5,917 bases of DNA, taken from positions 1 to 5,917 of the forward strand of contig JAJZPJ010000164.1 in the NCBI GenBank assembly GCA_021811225.1, given 5' to 3'. The position numbers were made by a program, and so were the translations under genes. The notes beneath the pieces were generated by a model. It had not been told where the DNA came from and did no database searches. It saw only the letters and a program-made list of their open reading frames with translations. Of this stretch, positions 1 to 4,451 are shown one piece after another (the first letter of the stretch is position 1; every line of letters begins with the position of its first letter). The stretch comes from Pseudomonadota bacterium. GTDB taxonomy: Bacteria; Pseudomonadota; Gammaproteobacteria; Burkholderiales; Rhodocyclaceae.

Positions 1-1690
1 TGCCGGTGCCCTCCTCGCCGCTGGCCTCCTGCCCCAGCCGGTTGAACGGCTGGAACAGCTGCGCCAGCTGTTCCGGGGTCAGGCCGGCGCCGTTATCCTT
101 GACGCTGACCCGCACCCGGCCTTCATCGCTCGCGCCGCATTGGACGATGACCGTGCCCCCGGCCCGGTTGTATTTGATCGCGTTCGAGAGCAGGTTGATC
201 ATCACCTGCTTGAGCCGGGTGCGATCGGCATGGACGTAGAAATGACTGTCGAAGCGGGGAAAAATCATCCTGGTCCCGCGCGTGCCGGCCTGCGGCTCGA
301 TCATGGCCTGGCAGTCCTGCAGCACCTCGAAGAGCGATAGCGACTCCTGCGACAGCGACACCTTGCCCGATTCGATCAGCGCCAGATCGAGGATCTCGTT
401 GATCAGGCGCAGCAGGTACCAGCCGGCCTGGAGGATCTGGTCGATCGAGAGCTTCTGCGCGGGGGTCGGCGGCGGCGTCTCGGAGGCCATCAACTGGGCG
501 AAGCCGAGCACCGCGTTCAACGGCGTGCGCAATTCGTGGCTCATGCTGGAGAGGAATTCGGATTTCGCCTGGTTGGCTTTTTCCGCGGCGGCCTTGGCGC
601 TCTCCAGTTCGAGATTGTTTTCCTGCAGCGCATGCTCGAACTGCTTGCGTTCGGTGATGTCGCGGGCCGCCGCGAACACGCCTTGCAGCTTGCGGTCGCG
701 ATCGTGGAAGGTGGTGGCGTTGCACGAGACCACCGTTTCCCTGCCGTCCCGCGCGTGGGCGGTCAACTCGTAGTTGGTCACCTTGCCTTCGCGCAGCACG
801 CGCGTGATCGCCGTCTCGGCCCGTCCCGGATCGGTGAAGTAGCTCTTGAACGGCGCCCCGATCAGCTCGTCGCGGGTGCAGCCGGTCAGCGCCTCCATCT
901 GCTGGTTGACGTCGCTGATGATGCCGCGCGGGTCGGTGGTCATGATCGCGTCGATGTTCGACTCGATCAGCGAGCGCGTGTAGAACTGCTGATCGCGCAG
1001 GCGCTGGTCGAGCAGCGCCTGCTCCGCCTCGACCCGCTTGCGCGCCGTGTTGTCGGTGCCGATCAGCAGATAGCCGATCACCCTGTCCTGCGCGTCGCGC
1101 AGCGCGGTGACCGAGACGATCGCCGGGAAGCGGCTGCCATCCTTGCGGATGTAGGTCAGCTCGTAAATATCCTCGATGCCGCGCGAGGCCTTGAACACCA
1201 GCGCCTCGAAACCCGGGGTGATCGGGGTATCCAGCTCCAGGCTCAGGCTCGCCGCCCGCGCGATCACCTCCTGCGCATCCGAAATGCCGGCGGGCGTGAT
1301 CTTGTTCACCACTTCCTCCGCCTTGTAGCCGAGCATGCGCTCGGCGCCGACGTTGAAAATCTGGATCACGCCCTGGGCGTCGGTGGCGATGCTGGAAAAA
1401 TTCGCGCTGTTGAACATGGCGTCCTGCAGCGCCCCCGCCTTGAGCAAGGGCTGGCGCAGCTCCTGGCTGGCGCGCTGCTGCGCCAGACGCTCGCCGGTGT
1501 CCCGGCGCAGGCGCGCAAACAGCAGCGCCAGGGCGGCGAGCAGCACGGGGATGCTGACCGCGATGGCGAGGGCGGTGGAGCGCGCGGCGGCGTTCAGCGC
1601 GATGCCGCCGTCGATCAGCAATACCGCCGTCGTCAATCCGAGAGCGATCGCCATCAGTCGTTCGCCCGGCATTTTTTCCATCGCGTTCAT
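1..1690 (-). CDS. PAS-domain sensor histidine kinase, membrane-anchored (3' end outside window)
   Basis: Inner-membrane sensor kinase of a two-component system; 563 codons are visible and the C-terminus lies beyond position 1. Seen by translation: two hydrophobic segments (about residues 11-31 and 39-59) with a short loop, then PAS domain 1 (about 88-212, ending IGTDNTARKR), PAS domain 2 (about 236-345, ending AARDITERK), and a coiled linker. The HisKA dimerisation domain follows, with phospho-acceptor His385 in SSMSHELRTPLN. The ATPase domain shows the N box (NLLSNAIKYN, about 499-508), G1 box DNGAGL (532-537), F box FQPF (546-549) and the start of the G2 box (EEGTG). All core catalytic motifs seen are intact. 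The start at 1690 has GAGGGG 5 nt upstream; Met4 and Met7 are possible alternatives. It follows the Crp/Fnr gene after 15 nt, so co-transcription is very likely. Such kinases often carry a C-terminal receiver domain; whether this one does cannot be seen. The sensed signal is unknown. Confidence 0.93.
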   Translation of the reverse strand, partial: MNAMEKMPGERLMAIALGLTTAVLLIDGGIALNAAARSTALAIAVSIPVLLAALALLFARLRRDTGERLAQQRASQELRQPLLKAGALQDAMFNSANFSSIATDAQGVIQIFNVGAERMLGYKAEEVVNKITPAGISDAQEVIARAASLSLELDTPITPGFEALVFKASRGIEDIYELTYIRKDGSRFPAIVSVTALRDAQDRVIGYLLIGTDNTARKRVEAEQALLDQRLRDQQFYTRSLIESNIDAIMTTDPRGIISDVNQQMEALTGCTRDELIGAPFKSYFTDPGRAETAITRVLREGKVTNYELTAHARDGRETVVSCNATTFHDRDRKLQGVFAAARDITERKQFEHALQENNLELESAKAAAEKANQAKSEFLSSMSHELRTPLNAVLGFAQLMASETPPPTPAQKLSIDQILQAGWYLLRLINEILDLALIESGKVSLSQESLSLFEVLQDCQAMIEPQAGTRGTRMIFPRFDSHFYVHADRTRLKQVMINLLSNAIKYNRAGGTVIVQCGASDEGRVRVSVKDNGAGLTPEQLAQLFQPFNRLGQEASGEEGTG

Positions 1691-1705
1691 CGCTTCCCCT
1701 CTTTT

Positions 1706-2467
1706 TCAGGCCGCCCGGTTGGACGTCATCTTGGACGCCACCCGGCCTTGACGCTGGCGCACGTCCGACAGCAGGCGGGCGAACTCCTTCTTGACCACGT
1801 GATAACACTCGCACACCTGGGTCTCCAGGCCGGCCCGATCCACCACCGTGATGTGGCCGCGGCGATAGCGGATGAAACCGTGGCTCTGCAATTTGCCGGC
1901 CGCCTCGGTCACGCCCTCGCGCCGCACGCCGAGCATGCTGGCGATCAATTCCTGGGTCATCGTCAATTCGTTCGAGGGCAGGCGATCCAGGGTCAGCAGC
2001 AGCCAGCGGCACAGTTGCTGCTCCACCGAATGATGGCGATTGCACACGGCGGTCTGCGACATCTGCGTGATCAGCGCCTGGGTGTAGCGCAGCAGCAGCC
2101 GCAGCACCGGGCCGGCGCGATTGAATTCCGTCATCAGGAATTGCGCCTTGAGGCGGTAGCCGTGGCCGCCGGTCTGCACCACGGCGCGGCTGGGCGTCGA
2201 TTCGCCGCCCATGAGCAGGGACACGCCCAGCAGCCCCTCGTTGCCGACGCCGGCAATTTCCGACGAGCCGCCGTTTTCCAGCACGTAGTGCACCGAGACG
2301 ATCGCCGTGGTCGGGAAATAGACGTGCTGCAGCCTGCCGCCGGACTCGTAGAGCACGTCGCCGAGCAGCATCGGGATCAGCTCGAGATGCGGCGCCAGAC
2401 GGTCGAACTCGGCGTCGGGCAGCGCCGCCAGAAGATGATTTTGGTTGGGGTCATGGACACTGGACAT
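1706..2467 (-). CDS. Crp/Fnr-family transcriptional regulator
   Basis: Cytoplasmic DNA-binding regulator of 253 residues, normal length for the Crp/Fnr family. An N-terminal cyclic-nucleotide-binding-type beta-barrel (about residues 20-115, with GDVLYESGG and HVYFPTTAIVS) is followed by a long dimerisation helix (about 118-145) and a winged HTH (about 165-212: MTQELIASMLGVRREGVTEA). The recognition helix keeps an Arg-Glu pair (R183-E184) that aligns with CRP R180-E181, which read TGTG half-sites. The N-terminal cysteines that hold the FNR iron-sulfur cluster are absent. The cAMP-contacting Arg-Ser of CRP is not evident (SRA in place of RSA), so the effector is unknown. The start at 2467 is chosen because AGGAG lies 7 nt upstream; the frame is open back to 2698, but that would read through the divergent promoters as an Arg/Cys-rich stretch unlike the family. 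Cys219 and Cys221 form a CxC near the C-terminus. First gene of an operon with the sensor kinase; probably autoregulated through the box at 2604-2623. Confidence 0.95.
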   Translation of the reverse strand: MSSVHDPNQNHLLAALPDAEFDRLAPHLELIPMLLGDVLYESGGRLQHVYFPTTAIVSVHYVLENGGSSEIAGVGNEGLLGVSLLMGGESTPSRAVVQTGGHGYRLKAQFLMTEFNRAGPVLRLLLRYTQALITQMSQTAVCNRHHSVEQQLCRWLLLTLDRLPSNELTMTQELIASMLGVRREGVTEAAGKLQSHGFIRYRRGHITVVDRAGLETQVCECYHVVKKEFARLLSDVRQRQGRVASKMTSNRAA

Positions 2468-2489
2468 ATCAGGGCTCCTGCTGCCAGTC

Positions 2490-2522
2490 GATTCCGCATG
2501 GGGATGTGGGGGATGCCGAATC
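2490..2522 (-). repeat. Inverted repeat in the 5' leader of the Crp/Fnr gene
   Basis: Arms at 2490-2499 and 2513-2522 are complementary over 10 bp with one internal mismatch, separated by a 13-nt G/C-only-rich spacer. On the transcript of the Crp/Fnr gene they would form a hairpin ending 10 nt upstream of the AGGAG ribosome-binding site (2475-2479). It could influence translation or mRNA stability. It has no U-tract, so it is not an intrinsic terminator. The structure is seen in the sequence; any role is inference. Confidence 0.35.
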
Positions 2523-2573
2523 ATGGCCCCCGAAAGAATGCCGCACCAACAAAGGTAACACGCCCTGCATAGC

Positions 2574-2586
2574 GCTGAGGACTTTA
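2574..2586 (-). promoter_or_regulatory. Predicted promoter P1 (-10 and start) for the Crp/Fnr-kinase operon
   Basis: The minus strand reads TAAAGT at 2586-2581 (4 of 6 matches to TATAAT), predicting a start near 2574 and a leader of about 107 nt. A 17-nt spacer separates it from CAGACC (2609-2604), a poor -35 element, as expected for an activator-dependent promoter. The CRP-like palindrome is centred at 2615.5, which is -41.5 from the predicted start. Confidence 0.5.
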
Positions 2587-2595
2587 TTACGCCCC

Positions 2596-2650
2596 GGGCG
2601 GACGGTCTGTGTGCCAGCGCACATAGCGACGGCAATCGCGGGGCGGACGG
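2596..2650. repeat. 10-bp direct repeat GGGCGGACGG in the divergent promoter region
   Basis: GGGCGGACGG occurs at 2596-2605 and again at 2641-2650, 45 bp apart. The first copy lies in the spacer of P1 next to box 1; the second lies between boxes 1 and 2. It may be a further protein site or GC-rich coincidence. Confidence 0.3.
2604..2623 (-). promoter_or_regulatory. Crp/Fnr-type operator, box 1
   Basis: The minus strand reads TGTGCGCTGGCACACAGACC. It contains TGTG-N8-CACA, the arrangement of CRP sites; on the plus strand the palindrome is 2608-2623. It matches box 2 at 17 of 20 positions in inverted orientation and box 3 at 16 of 20. Orientation and spacing to the TAAAGT hexamer indicate a class II activator site for the Crp/Fnr-kinase operon. 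The binding protein is inferred to be the adjacent regulator. Confidence 0.65.
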
Positions 2651-2665
2651 GCAGCCGCTGCGTTC

Positions 2666-2685
2666 TGTGCGTTGGCGAACAGACC
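2666..2685 (+). promoter_or_regulatory. Crp/Fnr-type operator, box 2
   Basis: The plus strand reads TGTGCGTTGGCGAACAGACC. The core TGTG-N8-AACA sits in a longer palindrome, 2664-2683, where TCTGTGCG faces CGAACAGA with 7 of 8 positions paired. It is the inverted partner of box 1 (17 of 20 identical), with centres 58 bp apart. Its centre, 2673.5, is -41.5 from the start predicted by the TAATCT hexamer, so it should activate the BON-osmB operon. Confidence 0.65.
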
Positions 2686-2702
2686 CGGAGCGCGGCAAAC
2701 CC

Positions 2703-2715
2703 TAATCTGCCTCCA
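2703..2715 (+). promoter_or_regulatory. Predicted promoter P2 (-10 and start) for the BON-osmB operon
   Basis: TAATCT at 2703-2708 keeps the three most conserved -10 bases (T, A and final T) and predicts a start at A2715 and a leader of about 84 nt. A 17-nt spacer separates it from CAGACC (2680-2685), the same weak -35 sequence as at P1. No better sigma-70 promoter was seen between here and 2799. Confidence 0.5.
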
Positions 2716-2798
2716 TCGCCTGGACGCACGGCGCATTAGCGACGGCGGCCACGGGATGCAGAGTCTAGCGTTTCAATCACCAAACCGGGAGCATCGAA

Positions 2799-3110
2799 AT
2801 GAAGAACCTCAAAATCGTATCCACGCTGATCGCCGCAGTGATGTTGACCACCGTCGCCGGCTGCGCCTCGACGCCAACCCAGGAGAGCACGGGCCAGTAC
2901 GTCGACGACACCGTCATCACCACCAACGTCAAGGCCGCAATCCTCGACGAGCCGACCTTGAAGTCGGCCGAAATCAATGTCGAAACCTTCAAGGGCGTGG
3001 TCCAGCTGAGCGGCTTCGTTCGCTCCGAAGCCAACATCGAGACGGCCATCCGGGTGGCGCGCCGGGTCAAGGGCGTGAAATCGGTCAAGAACGACATGCG
3101 CCTGAAGTAG
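2799..3110 (+). CDS. BON-domain lipoprotein (OsmY-like domain)
   Basis: Small periplasm-facing lipoprotein of 103 residues. A signal peptide (MKNLKIVSTLIAAVMLTT) ends in the lipobox VAGC, with Cys22 as the lipidated residue. The next residue is Ala, so Lol sorting to the outer membrane is expected. A single BON domain fills residues about 34-101, with the typical core VQLSGFV and the ending GVKSVKNDM. BON domains, named for bacterial OsmY and nodulation proteins, are thought to bind phospholipid or envelope surfaces and are common in osmotic and envelope stress proteins. The start has GGGAG 7 nt upstream. It is the first gene downstream of P2 and box 2 and precedes the OsmB-like gene by 62 nt, probably in one operon. 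Family assignment is firm; the stress role is inferred from family and neighbours. Confidence 0.95.
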   Translation: MKNLKIVSTLIAAVMLTTVAGCASTPTQESTGQYVDDTVITTNVKAAILDEPTLKSAEINVETFKGVVQLSGFVRSEANIETAIRVARRVKGVKSVKNDMRLK

Positions 3111-3120
3111 TCGCCGCTCC

Positions 3121-3146
3121 GGCCCTCACGGGCCTGCGCCCGGCGC
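3121..3146 (+). other. Two small hairpins between the BON and osmB-like genes
   Basis: GGCCC/GGGCC with a TCAC loop (3121-3134) is followed at once by GCGC/GCGC with a CCG loop (3136-3146) and then TTTGTT. The stems are short and the T-run is interrupted. This may be a weak attenuator or an RNA-processing element that sets the ratio of the two lipoproteins, or it may be coincidence in GC-rich DNA. Confidence 0.2.
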
Positions 3147-3172
3147 TTTGTTCGATCACGGAGGTACGGAAT

Positions 3173-3388
3173 ATGAACACGATGAAGAAATGGACCGCAC
3201 TGGCGGCGACCATCGCCCTGGTGCTCGGCTTGAGCGCCTGTGCCGGCATGTCGTCGCAGGACAGAAATACCGCCGTCGGCGCCGGGGCAGGCGCGGTGCT
3301 GGGCTCGGTACTGACCGGCGGCAGTGCGGTCGGCACGGTGGGTGGCGCGGCGGTCGGCGGCGTGATCGGCAACCGGGTCAACCCGTAA
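3173..3388 (+). CDS. osmB: OsmB-like glycine-zipper lipoprotein
   Basis: Lipoprotein of 71 residues, almost the length of E. coli OsmB (72). The signal peptide ends in the lipobox LSAC, with Cys23 lipidated. The mature part is DRNTAVGAGAGAVLGSVL followed by a second glycine-rich helix with GGAAVGGVIGN, a two-helix glycine zipper. This order closely follows what I recall of E. coli OsmB, including the DRNTA motif and the GGAAVGGVIG ending. OsmB is an osmotically inducible outer-membrane lipoprotein of uncertain mechanism. The start at 3173 has a strong GGAGG 8 nt upstream; Met4 is a less likely alternative. It probably shares an mRNA with the BON gene. The symbol is given by similarity; orthology is not proven. 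Confidence 0.88.
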   Translation: MNTMKKWTALAATIALVLGLSACAGMSSQDRNTAVGAGAGAVLGSVLTGGSAVGTVGGAAVGGVIGNRVNP

Positions 3389-3390
3389 GC

Positions 3391-3507
3391 GTTCACGGCT
3401 GCATCAGCCTCGGCGTGGCGGTCGCCCATCCGGCCAAGGGCGACCGTGCCGCCGATCTGGTCGCCTGTGCGGATGAACTTTCGCCAAGCGTTCCGGCCGC
3501 GGGCAAA
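3391..3507 (+). pseudogene. Probable relic of a GGDEF-domain C-terminus
   Basis: The spacer after the osmB-like stop translates from 3403 as ISLGVAVAHPAKGDR and AADLVACADE. This resembles the last part of GGDEF diguanylate cyclase domains (SIGVA, then a D-rich turn, then LLxxADxALYxAK). The continuation shifts frame: from 3486 it reads AKRSGRGQM, the usual AK-GR ending, but the expected ALYR codons between are partly lost, consistent with small deletions adding up to a frameshift. No start codon, ribosome-binding site or GGDEF signature is present, so it cannot encode an enzyme. It may be the remains of a gene removed when this locus was assembled. It could instead be chance resemblance in GC-rich DNA. 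Confidence 0.42.
3419..3446 (+). terminator. Perfect 9-bp hairpin downstream of the osmB-like gene
   Basis: CGGTCGCCC (3419-3427) pairs perfectly with GGGCGACCG (3438-3446) across a 10-nt loop, 30 nt after the osmB-like stop. It is the strongest stem seen in this spacer. There is no T-tract after it, so it would be a non-canonical terminator or an mRNA-stabilising 3' structure. It also overlaps the GGDEF-like stretch, so it may be a coding coincidence. Confidence 0.35.
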
Positions 3508-3619
3508 TGAAATCGCTGCACATTTCCCAGCGGTCATCGGCCGCATCGTGCCGCCGGAGACCGCGCAGGCCCCTGCAGATCCTTGAACGCAGCAGCAATA
3601 ACTTCGGAAGGAAACCGCC

Positions 3620-4240
3620 ATGACCAGCCCCGTCACCACCCACCCGAAAGCCCGCATCCATCCGCTGATGATCGTTGCCGGCATTGCGGTCATCTTGTTT
3701 TGCGCTGCCGGCATCGCCGCCATCATGGGCTGGCTCCCGACCTCGTTTGGGCACAACGCTGACAACGGTGTCCAGGCGCGCTCCGCTCAACTGGTCCAGC
3801 CGGCCACCCGGACAGCGGACGCCGCCTCGCGCCGGACAGCGCCGCTCCGTCATGAGCGTGCCCGGGAGAATTCCGCTCGGCAAACGGCCGCGAGCGGCGC
3901 CGTATGCGCCGCTTGCGGCGTCGTCGAATCGGTCCGCGAGATCACCACCCGCGCCCAGGGCAGCGGCGTGGGCGCCGCGGGCGGCGCCGTGGTCGGCGGC
4001 TTGCTGGGCAATCAGGTCGGCGGCGGCCGCGGCAAGGACGTCATGACCATCGTCGGCGCGATCGGCGGCGCGGTTGCCGGCAACCAGATCGAAGGACGGG
4101 TCAATGCCACCCACAGCTACGAAATCATCGTTCGCCTGGATGACGGTTCGACCCGAACGATGCATCAGTCGACGCCCTCCGGCTGGCATGCGGGCGACCG
4201 CGTCAGGATCGTCGATGGCGTCGTCCGCTCGAACGGCTGA
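3620..4240 (+). CDS. Glycine-zipper 2TM-domain inner-membrane protein
   Basis: Protein of 206 residues. A short N-terminal tail precedes one strong membrane segment (about 16-38, MIVAGIAVILFCAAGIAAIM) without a lipobox, so it is probably inner-membrane anchored with the rest in the periplasm. Next is a low-complexity basic linker (about 50-92), then CAACGVVESVREI with Cys96 and Cys99. A glycine zipper follows (about 115-157, GGAVVGGLLGNQVGGG and IGGAVAGNQIEG), and the C-terminus is a compact domain (about 165-203, YEIIVRLDDGSTRTM, GDRVRIVDG). This matches the glycine-zipper 2TM/17-kDa-antigen type related to SlyB, with the Cys-Gly-Val-Val-Glu-Ser block that I know from Burkholderiales members. 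Exact function is unknown; an envelope-integrity role is inferred. AAGGA lies 7 nt before the ATG. No box-type promoter is seen just upstream, so it may depend on read-through from P2 or on an unrecognised promoter. Confidence 0.88.
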   Translation: MTSPVTTHPKARIHPLMIVAGIAVILFCAAGIAAIMGWLPTSFGHNADNGVQARSAQLVQPATRTADAASRRTAPLRHERARENSARQTAASGAVCAACGVVESVREITTRAQGSGVGAAGGAVVGGLLGNQVGGGRGKDVMTIVGAIGGAVAGNQIEGRVNATHSYEIIVRLDDGSTRTMHQSTPSGWHAGDRVRIVDGVVRSNG

Positions 4241-4301
4241 TGCGTGGCGGGCGGATGGGGGCCGGCCCCGAACGTCCAGCGAAGCTTGAAATCGTCCGCC
4301 A

Positions 4302-4321
4302 TGTTCGCTAGCGCACAGAAC
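4302..4321 (+). promoter_or_regulatory. Crp/Fnr-type operator, box 3
   Basis: The plus strand reads TGTTCGCTAGCGCACAGAAC. It matches boxes 1 and 2 at 16 of 20 positions each and fits their combined consensus at 17 of 20. The core TGTT-N8-CACA is a near-perfect palindrome: TGTTCGC faces GCGCACA with 6 of 7 positions paired. Its centre (4309.5) is again -41.5 from the start predicted by a -10-like hexamer. It would activate the Big_5/DUF3494 lipoprotein gene. Confidence 0.58.
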
Positions 4322-4338
4322 TCCAGGCAATAAATGGC

Positions 4339-4351
4339 AATACTCCGATGC
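4339..4351 (+). promoter_or_regulatory. Predicted promoter P3 (-10 and start) for the DUF3494 lipoprotein
   Basis: AATACT at 4339-4344 matches TATAAT at 4 of 6 positions and lies 17 nt after CAGAAC (4316-4321), the end of box 3. Predicted start is about 4348-4351, giving a leader of about 100 nt. The hexamer alone would be weak evidence; its spacing from the box, identical to P1 and P2, is the main support. Confidence 0.42.
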
Positions 4352-4451
4352 GCTAGGTTTCGCACGTTGCACTGAAGCTCGACGTGGCTGCCGTCAGGCG
4401 TCCGGTCGGTGGCATCGGTGGTTTTCCGGAACAAATCACAAGGGGAAGCAA

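Larger units (their letters stand above)
4241..4451 (+). other. Spacer holding a possible terminator and the P3 control region
   Basis: This 211-nt gene-free stretch begins with the perfect 12-bp palindrome GGGGCCGGCCCC (4258-4269), 17 nt after the preceding stop. It has no T-tract, so a terminator role is doubtful. Box 3 and P3 follow, then a leader of about 100 nt. The ribosome-binding site of the next gene is AGGGGA at 4441-4446. No convincing small gene is seen on either strand. Confidence 0.5.

Noticed and set aside
123..2045. Minus-strand open frame of 640 codons across the kinase and part of the regulator
   Set aside because: It is out of frame with both real genes, Arg/Gly-rich and without motifs; the kinase motifs are all in the frame that starts at 1690.
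536..2572. Long plus-strand open frame antisense to the sensor kinase and Crp/Fnr genes
   Set aside because: Its product is rich in Arg, His and Gln with no recognisable domain, and it runs opposite two genes with clear family motifs. Open antisense frames are common in GC-rich coding DNA.
2468..2698. In-frame N-terminal extension of the Crp/Fnr regulator by 77 residues
   Set aside because: It would cover both predicted operators and promoters, its residues are unlike the family, and the 2467 start has a good AGGAG at proper spacing.
2672..3388. Plus-strand frame of 238 codons ending with the osmB-like protein
   Set aside because: The upstream two-thirds overlaps the BON gene in another frame and is Arg-rich; the OsmB-like product has its own GGAGG, start and signal peptide at 3173.
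3389..3619. A box-type promoter for the 206-residue 2TM gene
   Set aside because: TGTGCG occurs at about 3466 but the rest of the box does not match and no -10-like hexamer lies at the required spacing.
4349..4364. Second palindrome TGCG-N8-CGCA at the predicted P3 start
   Set aside because: It resembles a degenerate operator but does not fit the consensus of the three boxes outside its ends; too weak to call a site.
4165..4434. Possible 89-residue minus-strand gene over the spacer before the DUF3494 gene
   Set aside because: It begins with TTG, has no clear ribosome-binding site, overlaps box 3, P3 and the end of the 2TM gene, and shows no known motif.
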